Source: Bradyrhizobium diazoefficiens
GTDB taxonomy: Bacteria > Pseudomonadota > Alphaproteobacteria > Rhizobiales > Xanthobacteraceae
Length of the DNA stretch: 64,000 bases
Direction: 5' to 3'
NCBI RefSeq assembly: GCF_016616885.1
Contig: NZ_CP067102.1
Location: 4,430,501 to 4,494,500, forward strand
Program-made: the position numbers and the translations under genes
Shown: positions 1-8,448 of the stretch, one piece after another
Layout: each line of letters starts with the position of its first letter
Position numbering within the stretch: the stretch's first letter is position 1
Notes under the pieces: generated by a model
Seen by the model: the letters and a program-made list of their open reading frames with translations, nothing else
Database searches by the model: none
What the model was told of the DNA's origin: nothing

Positions 1-2
1 CG

Positions 3-257
3 CTAATATCCGCGTCGCTCCTGCAACTTCCTTGTCCCAGGCTGCGCCTGCTGCCTGAATCTCACCCGTGGATTGATGTCACACGTCGTGTTCCACCGGC
101 CGGATGCCGAGGCCAAGCATTGCTCCCGGGTCACGTACATGCACTCGCCGGGCCAGCCGAGATCGTCGCCAACGACACACCAGGGATAATCGCGCTCTGC
201 GTGCGCAGCAGGAAGAGATCCCAGAAGGATCAGCAGGGCCAGGACTGTGGTACGCAT
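3..257 (-). CDS. DUF3551-type small secreted protein
   Basis: Predicted exported protein of 84 residues. Residues 1 to about 20 form a signal peptide (two charged residues, then a Leu/Ile-rich core, then an AHA cleavage site). The mature part has the features I associate with DUF3551 proteins of Bradyrhizobium: a YPWC start, a Gly/Cys patch (GWPGECMYVT), EQC, and a closing Cys-x-x-NP motif (CDINPR). The four cysteines fit an oxidised extracytoplasmic protein. Function is unknown for the family. The gene is complete at its start (ATG on the reverse strand at 257) and its stop lies just inside the window edge. No operon partner is visible. Confidence 0.75.
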   Translation of the reverse strand: MRTTVLALLILLGSLPAAHAERDYPWCVVGDDLGWPGECMYVTREQCLASASGRWNTTCDINPRVRFRQQAQPGTRKLQERRGY

Positions 258-927
258 CTCGGGTCTCCAGGGATGACGCCCTCAAAGAGAGCTTTGAGGG
301 GGCCGAAGCCAATGGCCGGTCTGGGCCTTTGGTTCCTGCGGAGCCCGTAGCTCACCCGCCCGGCCGGGGCACGTCAAATCACACCCGCGCCATTTGCCCA
401 GACCAAGAGGCAGCACGGCAGGATCTGTCGGAATTACGTTGATAGTGCTGTCGCCGCAAATCGGAATCGATCACCGGGGATGATGATCGGTCTAGTCTGG
501 CATCGATGGCTGATCGCCAGTTCGCCGACGGCCGCCCTCAAGCCAGGAAGCAAGCCCAGGCGTGAGCAGTTGCCTCACGCGTGCCTCATCGACGGCGATG
601 TCGAGCGGATCACCGGAGACAGGACTAAACTGCATACGCAGCACCATTGTAGCAGATGAGCCGGCCCAACAGGAAAAGCCGCAGCGTGGTTCCAGCCCCC
701 ACTGCGGCTATCCCGGTAAAATTAGCAATTGGTACTCAAATCTCTCCGGTGTTCTCACAGTAGAACACCCCGTTCCGAAAATGGATTCCGTAAGATTACC
801 GAACTCCGATCTTCTGCGTACTGTCTCTCAGGGGAGGGCATGCACAGGCGCTTCCAGCACCAAGCTCCCGGCGGCCGCTTCAATTGCGGATCAGAGCGTG
901 GGGCCTTTCGTTTTGGAAACAGATTGC
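258..927. other. Intergenic region, no confident gene
   Basis: These 670 bases lie between the DUF3551 gene and the remnant of the IS-interrupted gene. Open frames here are short or have no convincing ribosome site. The only candidate worth naming is a reverse-strand frame at 492-647 (51 codons; inner ATG at 635) that would give a small acidic protein with no recognised domain; I do not call it. No hairpin with a T run was seen. Confidence 0.5.
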
Positions 928-1104
928 TCAGCCGTGTTGTGGCGGTCGGATCTGCTCCAGTCCATTCTCGATCGCTCGGAGGTCCTCAAGGATAGCATCT
1001 CGAGACCGAGCCGCGTTGATGCTGGACGCGGACTGTAGCGGTTTGAGCAATTCGCGCCGGAGCTCTCGCATATTCTCCAGAGCTTGCCGGTTCTTCAAAC
1101 GTAC
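928..1104 (-). pseudogene. 3' part of a small gene interrupted by the IS element
   Basis: Reading on the reverse strand from the IS edge, the frame gives VRLKNRQALENMRELRR and runs on to a TGA at 928. The matching 5' part lies on the other side of the insertion (2760-2799). Joining the two halves with one copy of GTAC keeps the frame and yields a 70-residue, mostly helical, charged protein. It resembles small Bradyrhizobium proteins with an IVxAYVRLKNR-type start, from memory only. Function unknown. The apparent ATG at 1152 lies inside the IS and is not the native start. Confidence 0.6.
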
Positions 1105-1119
1105 CAGGCCGTGTGAAAA
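1101..1119 (+). repeat. Left IS end: GTAC target copy plus terminal inverted repeat
   Basis: GTAC at 1101-1104 is followed by the 15-base end CAGGCCGTGTGAAAA (1105-1119). It matches the other IS end in 14 of 15 positions in inverted orientation. GTAC is palindromic, so by sequence alone it could belong to the repeat; the reading frame of the interrupted gene favours a 4-bp target duplication. Confidence 0.8.
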
Positions 1120-2759
1120 TCCCGTAACTTGGGGCACTCCGGCGCATTTCAACGGCTGCCGCGCTTCTAATTCGGTGGAACCGATCTCCTGTCATCTCAG
1201 TGGCAACCAGGAGCTTCATGTAGGCGCTGATTTGGTCGCAGAGGCCGGCCTTACGCCTGCATCGCCTCCAGCAATCCGCCGACGCCCACGATCATCATCA
1301 CGCGCTTCATATTGTAGGCGAGCACGTTGAGCGCCATCTCGGTGGCCACCTTTGACAGATTTTTCGTGAGAAAGTGCGTTGCTCCCATCCAACACTTCAT
1401 CGTGCCGAACGGATGCTCCACTGTCTGACGGCGGACACCCATTGAACTGGGGTTGTGGTCGAGCCGATCCTGAACCTTTTCCAGAACAGCCTCATGCTCC
1501 CAGCGTGAGATGCGGCGCTCGGGGCCGGTCGTGCACTGAGCTTTTAGTGCGCAGGTCTTGCAGGAGCTTGTCCAATAGCGGCGCAATGTCTTTCCGTCCT
1601 CTACGTTCGCATAGTGATAAGTTAGCCGCTCGCCGGCGGGACAGCGATAAACATCGTCGGCGGCGACATAGACGAAGTCCTGTTTGCCGAAGCGGCCAGC
1701 AGCTTTGGCGCCCGAAGTCATCGGCTTCGGCAACGTCACCGTAATGTCGGCTTCCTCGCAGGCCTTGATCTCCTCTCCATCGTAATAGCCGCGATCTGCC
1801 ACGACTTCGAGCGTCTCGACAGCCATCTCATCGCGAGCCTGCCTGGCCATGTTGGCGAGTTGGTGGCGGTCGGTACCCACGTTGGTCACCTCATGAGCCA
1901 CAATGAGATGATGCTGCGTATCAACTGCAATCTGCACGTTATAGCCCACGATCCCGGTGTCCTTGCCGCTTGTCGCCATCGAGCGCGCGTCAGGATCGGT
2001 CAGCGAGATCTGCTTGTCCTCACTCTCCATCATCTCCGCATTGATCGCGTTGAGCCGGACGATCTCCTCCTTGAGCTTCTCGATCTTGCCCTTTAACCGC
2101 TCAACCTTCGCCTCTGGCACCGCGTCGCCATGCCGATCGGCGGTCTCGAGCTGCGAGAGATAGCGGGCGATGCTCTCATCGATCCGCTCAAGACGCCGCT
2201 TCATCTTGGCCTCGGTGAAGTTCTTGTCCCGCGCATTGACAGCCTTGAACTTCGATCCGTCGATGGCGACGCTCGCTGCAACAAGCAGATCAAGCTTGCG
2301 GCACAGCGCGACGAACTCGCGGCAGACCTCACGAATGGCCCTGCCATTGTCCTTGCGGAAATCCGCGATGGTCTTGAAGTCGGGCGCCAACTGCCCGGTC
2401 AGCCAGATCATCTCGATATTGCGCTGGCATTCCCGCTCCAGGCGTCGGCTCGACGGCACGCGATTGAGGTAGCCGTAGATGTAGAGCTTGAGCATAACAC
2501 CAGGGTGATAACTGGGTCGGCCGGTGTCGAGTGGCTGGACACCGACAAACCCGAGCTTGTCGAGATCGAGACCGTCGACAAACACGTCGACCGCTCGCAC
2601 CGGATTGTCCTCGGCCACATAGTCGTCGAGCGATGCCGGAAACAGTGTGCTTTGCCCGCGATCCAGCCCTTCAACAAAGCGCTTCATCTGATCCCCGCAA
2701 AAAGCTTCGGGAATCTTATCGCGCGAATCACAGCAAACAGAGCCTTTTCACACAGCCTG
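1105..2759. mobile_element. IS1182-type insertion sequence, complete
   Basis: The element is 1655 bases long and bounded by 15-base terminal inverted repeats (one mismatch) and GTAC direct copies on both outer sides. It carries a single uninterrupted transposase gene on the reverse strand. Size and gene content fit the IS1182 group of the IS5/IS1182 families. Intact gene, near-perfect ends and matching target copies suggest a fairly recent insertion that may still be mobile. It split a small gene of about 70 codons. Confidence 0.85.
1251..2687 (-). CDS. IS1182 family transposase
   Basis: Full-length transposase of 478 residues that would cut and rejoin the ends of the surrounding IS. The N-terminal part (about 1-130) shows the IS1182/DUF772 pattern: LDDYVAEDNPVRAVD, then YHPGVMLKLYIYGYLN and the SSRRLERECQRN helix-turn-helix-like block. 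The catalytic RNase-H-like part has acidic residues in AIDGSKF, in VADRGYYDG and in RISRWEHE, which are the likely DDE triad. A Cys cluster (CKTCALKAQC) near residue 390 is typical of the group. The C-terminal block VEHPFGTMKCWMGATHF is also family-like. The start lies 72 bases inside the right IS end, leaving room for a promoter within the element. Confidence 0.92.
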   Translation of the reverse strand: MKRFVEGLDRGQSTLFPASLDDYVAEDNPVRAVDVFVDGLDLDKLGFVGVQPLDTGRPSYHPGVMLKLYIYGYLNRVPSSRRLERECQRNIEMIWLTGQLAPDFKTIADFRKDNGRAIREVCREFVALCRKLDLLVAASVAIDGSKFKAVNARDKNFTEAKMKRRLERIDESIARYLSQLETADRHGDAVPEAKVERLKGKIEKLKEEIVRLNAINAEMMESEDKQISLTDPDARSMATSGKDTGIVGYNVQIAVDTQHHLIVAHEVTNVGTDRHQLANMARQARDEMAVETLEVVADRGYYDGEEIKACEEADITVTLPKPMTSGAKAAGRFGKQDFVYVAADDVYRCPAGERLTYHYANVEDGKTLRRYWTSSCKTCALKAQCTTGPERRISRWEHEAVLEKVQDRLDHNPSSMGVRRQTVEHPFGTMKCWMGATHFLTKNLSKVATEMALNVLAYNMKRVMMIVGVGGLLEAMQA

Positions 2760-2763
2760 GTAC
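2745..2763 (-). repeat. Right IS end: terminal inverted repeat plus GTAC target copy
   Basis: Read on the reverse strand from 2759 inward, the end is CAGGCTGTGTGAAAA, matching the left end with one change. GTAC at 2760-2763 is the second target copy. Confidence 0.8.
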
Positions 2764-2799
2764 ATAAGCGGACACGATCGATTCAATGCTCGCTGGCAA
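2760..2799 (-). pseudogene. 5' part of the small gene interrupted by the IS element
   Basis: On the reverse strand a TTG at 2799 follows a clear ribosome site (GGAGG with six bases of spacing) and opens a frame (M)PASIESIVSAYV that runs into the IS at the GTAC target. It continues in frame in the fragment at 928-1104. No ATG exists in this frame between the preceding TGA and the TTG, so TTG is the likely start. Confidence 0.6.
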
Positions 2800-3336
2800 T
2801 TTGTACCTCCAATACGCAGTTGTAAAATGGGGGCATCATAACCCATCCGGGAAAAAGTGTTATGTACATTTTAGGTAGAGGGCCCGCCCGCCAGCCCCAA
2901 CGGCGCCCCTCCCTCAGCACGCTGACGTGCATTAAGTTCCGCTAAATACGAAGGCCGCAGCGATTGAGTGCGCTGCGGCCGTCGCATTTGTCGATCCGCG
3001 GACCAAAGAAATGCCCGCGCAGGGCGGCGGGAGAGGTTAAGGCGCTCGCTCCAGCACGAAGGCGCGACGACGCGAGATATCCTGCGGAGCGTTAATGACT
3101 GAGTAACCGTTTTTGTTAAGGCGCAAACGCGCACTGGGAATTCGGCTTCGTTAACACCGCAATGCGAATTGGCTTCTTATGGAAAGCCATCTTTGACAAA
3201 TTGCGGATACAAACGCTGAGGTGCAAATCTCCGAGTACAAATCTCGGGCAACACCCGAATCCGGTTCAACCTGAAGAGCCGTCGAGGCGCCTGGTTCGTA
3301 AGATCGCCGAGAGATCAGAGAGCAGCAGCGCCTATC
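2800..3336. other. Intergenic region upstream of the flippase gene
   Basis: About 540 bases without a convincing gene. The bases around 2820-2870 include the untranslated leader of the interrupted small gene. Farther right are two AT-rich stretches (about 3085-3120 and 3170-3250) that could hold the promoter of the flippase gene. No terminator was recognised. Confidence 0.5.
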
Positions 3337-4764
3337 ATGCTAAATCGATATTTCTCCATCTACTTCGGCGCCCAGCTGATACCGGCGGTGATCGGTTTCC
3401 TCTCGATCACCGTGTTCACCCGATTGCTCAACCCGCTGGAATACGGCGTCTATGTCGTCGGAATGAGCATCGCGGGAATCGCGGGGTCGGTGTTTTTCGC
3501 GTGGATACGATTGTCGGTCGTGCGCTATCAGGCCATATCCGCGGACATAGACTTTCGCGGAACTGCGTTGGTTGCCTTTGGTGCGACGGCGGTGTTGGTT
3601 TTTTGCGGCGTTCCCGCTGCGGTCGTGCTTCTCGGCCGAGACGTCGATATCTACGTGCTATGCGGTAGCATTTTTGTTGCGCTCGGCGTCGGTGCATTCG
3701 ACATCACGCAGGAGTTTTGCCGCGCCAACCTGAAGCCGGTTCGTTATGCGGTCGTCGGCATTTCTCGCAGCGTGCTGGGCTTTGCGATCGGATGCCTTGC
3801 GATCGGGATCGGTTGGGGAGGGCTCGGGCTTCTTGCAGCGGTCGGACTGAGCTTTCTCATCGGAGCGTTGGCGTCTGGCCTGGACGGTGGGACATGGCTC
3901 AACACCTATCGACGCGAACATTTGATCAAGTTCGCTCGCTACGGACTGCCGCTCTCCGTCGGTGGATTGTCGTTTGGGCTTTACAGCGTCAGTGACAGGC
4001 TGGTCGTGGCCTATCTGCTTGGCGAAGACGCTGCCGGGCATTACGGCGTGGCCACCGATCTTCCGCGCCAATTCATGGTGATGCTGGGATCGAGTGTGGC
4101 CGCGGCGACCTTTCCTATCGTCTTCCGCACGCTGTCTGAAGAAGGCATTGCTGCGACGCGCGCGCGATTGAACGAGAATGCCGAATTGCTGCTGGCCGTT
4201 GTGGTGCCGGTCGCCGTCTGGCTCTCATTCGCCGCGTCCCAGGTTGTGGGAACCCTGGTTGGGGCGGATTTCAGGGCAAGCATCCTGCCGCTGCTGCCCG
4301 TGCTTGCGGTGGCACGGCTGTGCGGGGTCATCAACCAGTTTTATGTCCAGATCAGCTTTCAATTATCCGAACGATCGGCGCTGCCGATTTTCCAGTCGGT
4401 CGTGACCCTGGCGCTCAGCATCGCACTGATGTTCCCATTGGTTGCGAGGTTCGGCTTGATGGGCGCGGCGTATGCCGCGCTATTGACCGAGGCCACGGGG
4501 CTGGTGCTCGGGATACTGCTGGCGCGCCGCGCCTTTCGGCTTCCACTCGAGCCGCGCCGGCTGGCCAGGGTGCTCGCTGCCGCGGTCGCGATGGGCACAG
4601 CGATCTGCGCGGCGAGGATCGCGGTGGGCGGCACTGGCTTGCCGTCGCTGCTGATCGTCACGACAGCCGGGGGACTCGCTTATGCGGGCGCGGCCTGGTT
4701 GTTGAATGTCGTTCACGTGAGAACGGCGATGATGTCATGGCTTCGCCTGCGAACGGCGAGTTGA
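3337..4764 (+). CDS. Polysaccharide (O-unit) flippase, Wzx/MATE-like
   Basis: Integral inner-membrane protein of 475 residues with roughly 12 to 14 hydrophobic segments spread over its full length and short charged loops. The opening segment (FSIYFGAQLIPAVIGFLSI, then TVFTRLLNPLEYGVYV) is the usual N-terminal signature of lipopolysaccharide biosynthesis flippases of the polysaccharide transporter family. The middle block (GLPLSVGGLSFGLYSVSDRL) matches the repeated half of this fold. It probably moves lipid-linked oligosaccharide across the inner membrane for surface polysaccharide assembly. A glycosyltransferase-like gene follows 48 bases downstream on the same strand, which fits a small polysaccharide cluster. 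The substrate cannot be read from the sequence. Confidence 0.8.
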   Translation: MLNRYFSIYFGAQLIPAVIGFLSITVFTRLLNPLEYGVYVVGMSIAGIAGSVFFAWIRLSVVRYQAISADIDFRGTALVAFGATAVLVFCGVPAAVVLLGRDVDIYVLCGSIFVALGVGAFDITQEFCRANLKPVRYAVVGISRSVLGFAIGCLAIGIGWGGLGLLAAVGLSFLIGALASGLDGGTWLNTYRREHLIKFARYGLPLSVGGLSFGLYSVSDRLVVAYLLGEDAAGHYGVATDLPRQFMVMLGSSVAAATFPIVFRTLSEEGIAATRARLNENAELLLAVVVPVAVWLSFAASQVVGTLVGADFRASILPLLPVLAVARLCGVINQFYVQISFQLSERSALPIFQSVVTLALSIALMFPLVARFGLMGAAYAALLTEATGLVLGILLARRAFRLPLEPRRLARVLAAAVAMGTAICAARIAVGGTGLPSLLIVTTAGGLAYAGAAWLLNVVHVRTAMMSWLRLRTAS

Positions 4765-4812
4765 TGGTGGTTTCCGGCGCGGTGCCGCAGTTCACCGGCA
4801 AGGAGAGATAAA

Positions 4813-5841
4813 ATGCAGGTGAGATCCGCGCTTCAGATCAATTTGCATCCGCTGGACGTGCGCCATGCGGTCCACACACTTCCGCATCAGCTCGACGTGT
4901 GGGGCGATCAGGTCGATCGTATCGTATTCACGGTTGATACTCGGCAGAGCAAGAGCGGCCGCTACAGCGGTACGGCTTACGACGAGAGCCGTGCACGCCT
5001 GTTTGCACTCCTGGAGGCAATCGCGCGGCAGTCACCGAAGGCGGAAATTGCCGAGGTTGACTATTCGCCGGCGGCGCTCGAGTCGGTACGGCAGCGCTAT
5101 TTCTCGACGAGCCGCGCTCATCCGCAAAAGGCCTTCGATGGCGGACCGTTCCACGCCTACTTCTACGGTCTGCTGAAGACGGACGCGGAATATGTGGTGC
5201 ATATGGACAGCGACATGCTGTTCGGCGGCGGCAGCCAGGTCTGGCTGGAGGAGGCGATCGGCTGGCTGAGGGCGACGCCGGATGCGCTGTTCGCCGGACC
5301 ACTTCCCGGTCCGCCCCGCGCTGACGGCACACTCGGCGATTTGCATGGAGCGTTTCCGGGGTTGACCGGTATCCAACCACCTGAGCGGCTGGCCGCGGCT
5401 TATCCGGCTTACCGCTTTCGCAGCGTGAGCACGCGCATCTTCGTTCTTGATCAAGGCCGGTTCGATGCATCGGTCAGGGCGCTGGACCTGGTGCGTCCAA
5501 ATCTCCGACGCCGGATCCGCGCAAGGTTGTTTCGCCAGTCGCCGCTGTCGATGCCGGCCGAGGAGATCATCAGCGCCGCCATGATGCGCAAGGGACTTTC
5601 CCGAATCGACTTTCTCGGCTCAGGAGCCGGGATCTACTCGCTGCATCCGCCGTATCGCACGGACGCATTCTATCAGGAATTGCCACACCTGATCGCACGC
5701 ATCGTGGCCGGTGCGATCCCGGAAGCCCAGCGGGGCGACTATGATGTCAATTCAAGCATGTTCGACTGGACGGAGGCACTTCGGCAGAAGACCGCCGGTC
5801 GTCGCCTTGCCCGCGCCGCACGCGCGTTGCTGTCGAGCTAA
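4813..5841 (+). CDS. Glycosyltransferase-like protein
   Basis: Soluble protein of 342 residues. A DxD-type metal/nucleotide-sugar motif (HMDSDMLFGG) stands at about residues 133-142, as in GT-A fold transferases. Before it come a nucleotide-binding-like half (DRIVFTVDTR) and the stretch HAYFYGLLKTDAEYVVH, typical of enzymes that track a dimension of sugar donor binding. No signal peptide or membrane segment is visible, so it probably acts at the cytoplasmic face. Gene position right after the flippase supports a role in surface polysaccharide synthesis. It does not fall into a GT family I can name with certainty. Confidence 0.65.
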   Translation: MQVRSALQINLHPLDVRHAVHTLPHQLDVWGDQVDRIVFTVDTRQSKSGRYSGTAYDESRARLFALLEAIARQSPKAEIAEVDYSPAALESVRQRYFSTSRAHPQKAFDGGPFHAYFYGLLKTDAEYVVHMDSDMLFGGGSQVWLEEAIGWLRATPDALFAGPLPGPPRADGTLGDLHGAFPGLTGIQPPERLAAAYPAYRFRSVSTRIFVLDQGRFDASVRALDLVRPNLRRRIRARLFRQSPLSMPAEEIISAAMMRKGLSRIDFLGSGAGIYSLHPPYRTDAFYQELPHLIARIVAGAIPEAQRGDYDVNSSMFDWTEALRQKTAGRRLARAARALLSS

Positions 5842-6068
5842 GCATCGCGTCTCGCCTGGCGATGACGGCCCGGCTCCGTCGTTGCCAGGGCGGCTGCACC
5901 CGCGAGTCGAGCGGCAGTGCTGACACGGGCGGCCGGCGCGCAAGTCGTTGATTCGACAAGCGCGGGCTACTGTGCATGGGGTTGTTTTCGATGTTTGGCG
6001 GGCGAGCGTCTCGAATGGGATCGGGCCTCTCGCGTGGAACCTTTTCCTCACGGCCGCGTTATTGCGCC

Positions 6069-6260
6069 ATGACAGAAGATCTTTCTTACCGACGCAAACC
6101 CCTGACCCCCGAACAGCGCCAGGCGCGCGATGCGGCGCGCCGCGTCGAGGCCGAGAAGGCCATGCGCGACCATGAGGCGGCGCAGAAGGCATTTTATGAG
6201 AATCGCGAACGGCTGAAGGCCGAGCGGCTGGCCCGTGAGGCGGCTGCGGCCAAAGCCTGA
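6069..6260 (+). CDS. Small charged helical protein (63 aa)
   Basis: Hypothetical protein of 63 residues, almost entirely Lys/Arg/Glu/Ala-rich helix (for example EQRQARDAARRVEAEKA). Start chosen at the ATG at 6069, which gives MTEDLSYRRKPLTPEQ. Longer in-frame readings starting upstream add a segment without coding character. I recognise this type as a common small protein in Bradyrhizobium, without known function. It could bind nucleic acid or another protein through its coiled-coil-like helix; nothing in the context decides this. Confidence 0.6.
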   Translation: MTEDLSYRRKPLTPEQRQARDAARRVEAEKAMRDHEAAQKAFYENRERLKAERLAREAAAAKA

Positions 6261-6514
6261 TGGCTGACAAGGACCCATCGGTCAGGAATCTCCAACCCGC
6301 GCGTCTCCGGTTCAGGATCAGGGGCGCGCGGTTGTCGTTGCACGCTTGCCATGCGCTGGTCCGGGCCTGACGGCTGTCGCCGTCAAGGTCCGACCGGCGA
6401 CTTGACGGCGTCCGCCTTCGGTCGGATGATTCAAATCATCCTCAATTGGCGAGAACCACGGAGACATTCGCTCCCAGTTGGTATCCCATCAGCGTAAAGC
6501 AATTGGAGCTGACC

Positions 6515-6847
6515 ATGACCACGTTCGACAAGCGCGAGCAGGGCTTCGAGGCCAAATTCGCCCATGACGAGGAGCTCATGTTCAAGGCCGCGGCCCGGTC
6601 CAACAAGCTGCTCGGGCTCTGGGCCGCAGACCAGCTCGGGCTCGGCGGCGATGCCGCGTCGGCTTATGCGACGGCGCTGGTCACGGACAATGTGGCCAAC
6701 CAGACCGTGGACGAGACCCTGAACAAGGTGTCGAGCGATCTCGCCACGAAGGGAATTTCGCGGGAGCAAGTTGCGCGGAAGCTTCAGGAATGCCTGCATC
6801 AGGCCGTGGCGCAGCTCGCAGCCGCAGCGAGCAAGGCTAGCGAGTGA
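6515..6847 (+). CDS. DUF1476 protein, F1-ATPase inhibitor zeta-subunit type
   Basis: Protein of 110 residues that matches the alphaproteobacterial DUF1476 family. Members of this family include the zeta subunit that inhibits the F1 ATPase in Paracoccus. The N-terminus has the family pattern FDKREQGFEAKFAHDEE, followed by KAAARSNKLLGLWAA and a helical C-terminal half (DETLNKVSSDL, GISREQVARKL). Start set at the ATG at 6515 because GGAG lies seven bases upstream; a longer frame from 6446 lacks such a site. The inhibitory region of the Paracoccus protein is at the N-terminus, and this part is conserved here. Whether it inhibits ATP hydrolysis in this organism is inference. Confidence 0.85.
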   Translation: MTTFDKREQGFEAKFAHDEELMFKAAARSNKLLGLWAADQLGLGGDAASAYATALVTDNVANQTVDETLNKVSSDLATKGISREQVARKLQECLHQAVAQLAAAASKASE

Positions 6848-6861
6848 TCTTCACTTGATCT

Positions 6862-7440
6862 TCACTCGGCACTTTTGCGCGAGGCTGCGTCGCTGAACTT
6901 GTCGACGAAGACGATCCCGATCGCCGAGACCACAAAGGTGAGGTGGATCAGCACCTGCCACATCACGCCGCTCTCGGTGAAGCTGGCGCGGTTCGAGCCG
7001 AGATTGCCGGCCTCGATGAAGGCGCGCAGCAGCGCGATCGAGGAAATGCCGATGATCGCCATCGCGAGCTTGATCTTGAGCACGCTGGCGTTGACGTGGC
7101 CGAGCCATTCCGGCTCGTCGGGATGGCCCTGGAGGTCGAGCCGCGACACGAAGGTCTCGTAGCCGCCGACGATCACCATCACCAGCAGGTTGGAGATCAT
7201 CACGACGTCGATCAGCGCCAGCACGCTCATCATGATCTCCTGCTCGGTGAAGTCGAGCGCGTGCGATGCGAGGTGCCAGAGCTCTTTCAGGAACAGCACG
7301 ATGTAGACGCATTGCGCCACGATCAGTCCGAGATAAAGCGGCAGCTGCAGCCAGCGCGAGCCGAAGATGATCATCGGCAACAGGCCGAGCCGCGGCAAGG
7401 GCGGGCGGGGTCCGGTCGTGGTTTCTGGCTCTACCGACAT
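6862..7440 (-). CDS. YqhA family (UPF0114) membrane protein
   Basis: Inner-membrane protein of 192 residues with four hydrophobic segments: about 33-52, 72-95, 125-142 and 160-180. The sequence matches the TIGR00645/UPF0114 family (YqhA): an arginine before the first segment (FGSRWLQLPLYLGLI), the loop VGGYETFVSRLD, and the pair KLAMAIIGISSIALLRAF and LIHLTFVVSAIGIVFVDKF. Function of the family is not established. The gene converges with the DUF1476 gene; only 14 bases separate the two ends. Confidence 0.85.
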   Translation of the reverse strand: MSVEPETTTGPRPPLPRLGLLPMIIFGSRWLQLPLYLGLIVAQCVYIVLFLKELWHLASHALDFTEQEIMMSVLALIDVVMISNLLVMVIVGGYETFVSRLDLQGHPDEPEWLGHVNASVLKIKLAMAIIGISSIALLRAFIEAGNLGSNRASFTESGVMWQVLIHLTFVVSAIGIVFVDKFSDAASRKSAE

Positions 7441-7563
7441 TCAGCATCCACACATTGAGATGATCTCGCTATCCTGTAACCCGAGCAGATGGCTGGCGGA
7501 AGACGTGGCCGTGCTGACGATGTGGCCGTGCTATCGTGCGGGCTTGGATCGGGAGGCTGGCAG

Positions 7564-7851
7564 ATGTCTCGCAGCTTTGGCTGGGCGATTGGGAGGATTG
7601 CGATCGCGGCCACGATGATGCTGGACGCCGGCACGGCCCAGGTGTCGGCGACACCGCTGACGCCGTTCCGCTATGAGGCGCAGGCGCAGCGCCATTGCCC
7701 CAGCGACAAGGTGGTGTGGCTGGATTTCAAGAAGGGCGTCTACTACCGCAAGGGCCAGAAGCTCTATGGCCAGGGATTTGATGGCAGCTTCGTCTGCGAG
7801 ACCGAAGCCCGCGACAGCCTCTATCGCAGGTCGCCGCTGGGCTTGCGCTGA
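7564..7851 (+). CDS. Small secreted protein of unknown function
   Basis: Protein of 95 residues with an N-terminal signal peptide (Arg residues, then a hydrophobic stretch IAIAATMMLDAGTA, with likely cleavage near residue 28). The mature part holds two cysteines (HCPSDKVVWLD and FVCETEAR) and a Tyr/Lys/Gly-rich core (GVYYRKGQKLYGQG). The HCP-x-DxVVWLD pattern followed by a Tyr/Gly core is common in short exported rhizobial proteins. Start chosen at 7564 because GGGAGG lies just upstream; a longer in-frame reading from 7489 adds 25 residues without signal-peptide character. Function unknown. Confidence 0.7.
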   Translation: MSRSFGWAIGRIAIAATMMLDAGTAQVSATPLTPFRYEAQAQRHCPSDKVVWLDFKKGVYYRKGQKLYGQGFDGSFVCETEARDSLYRRSPLGLR

Positions 7852-7876
7852 GCAGCGCGGGCTTGAGGGCGAGCGG

Positions 7877-8005
7877 CTAGTTCTGGTTCGGTAGCTTCAC
7901 CGGCACGTGCGGGGAGTTGCTGATGACCCGGGGGCTTCCATCGGGATAGGTCCGGCCGCCGCGGATCAGCGATTCCAGGACCAGGAAGAATTTCTCGGCT
8001 AGCAT
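7877..8005 (-). CDS. Small conserved-looking protein (42 aa)
   Basis: Reverse-strand frame of 42 codons opening with ATG at 8005 and closing with TAG at 7877. The product begins MLAEKFFLVLESLIRGG and continues with DGSPRVISNSPHVPVKLP. A GGGGTGA purine block lies about seven bases upstream. The amphipathic start and proline-rich end look like a real microprotein, and I recall near-identical short proteins in Bradyrhizobium. Function unknown. It is below the length limit of most gene callers. Confidence 0.6.
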   Translation of the reverse strand: MLAEKFFLVLESLIRGGRTYPDGSPRVISNSPHVPVKLPNQN

Positions 8006-8155
8006 GTGCGTCACCCCAGTTGGTGATGGCCTCGTGAAAATGAGTCGAGGCGCCGACGCGAAAATTCAATCAACTAAACGGGAGCGGGGCAATCCCGGAC
8101 CAATACGCATACTGCGTCGCAGGAAGGCAGCTGTTGCGAAAATACGAAGTGAGGA

Positions 8156-8254
8156 TTAGCCGAAGGCCAGCGCGACGAGGCTCGAGCAGAGCAGGACCAG
8201 ACCGCCTGCGGTCAATGCCAGAAAGCCGTCGGATACGAGGTCATGTTTGCGCAT
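8156..8254 (-). CDS. Tiny membrane protein (32 aa)
   Basis: Reverse-strand frame starting at ATG 8254 with an AGGTG site just upstream. The product is MRKHDLVSDG followed by one hydrophobic helix (FLALTAGGLVLLCSSLVALA). The frame is open 28 codons farther upstream (ATG at 8338), but that part lacks membrane or signal character, so the shorter start is preferred. Probably a single-span inner-membrane microprotein; function unknown. Confidence 0.45.
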   Translation of the reverse strand: MRKHDLVSDGFLALTAGGLVLLCSSLVALAFG

Positions 8255-8358
8255 GGGACACCTGTTGCTCTCGTCTTCGATGCTCGATCGGATCGATTTA
8301 AAATTGTCCGAACGTGCCGCCATGAAGAGGTGATGCAATGTCGCCCGCGCGAGTGCCG

Positions 8359-8448
8359 TCAGGCCCTCGTGCGGTAGCCTTCAAACGCATGGGCCAGGAA
8401 GATCCCCGCGCTTACCAGACCCATCAGTGCCGAAACCGTCTCGATCAT
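8359..8448 (-). CDS. Tiny membrane protein (29 aa)
   Basis: Reverse-strand frame of 29 codons: MIETVSALMGLVSAGIFLAH and then AFEGYRTRA. It has one hydrophobic helix and a basic tail, the layout of a single-span membrane microprotein. I recall very similar short proteins as frequent in Bradyrhizobium genomes. It lies 104 bases upstream of the 32-residue membrane protein on the same strand, so the two may be co-transcribed. Confidence 0.5.
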   Translation of the reverse strand: MIETVSALMGLVSAGIFLAHAFEGYRTRA

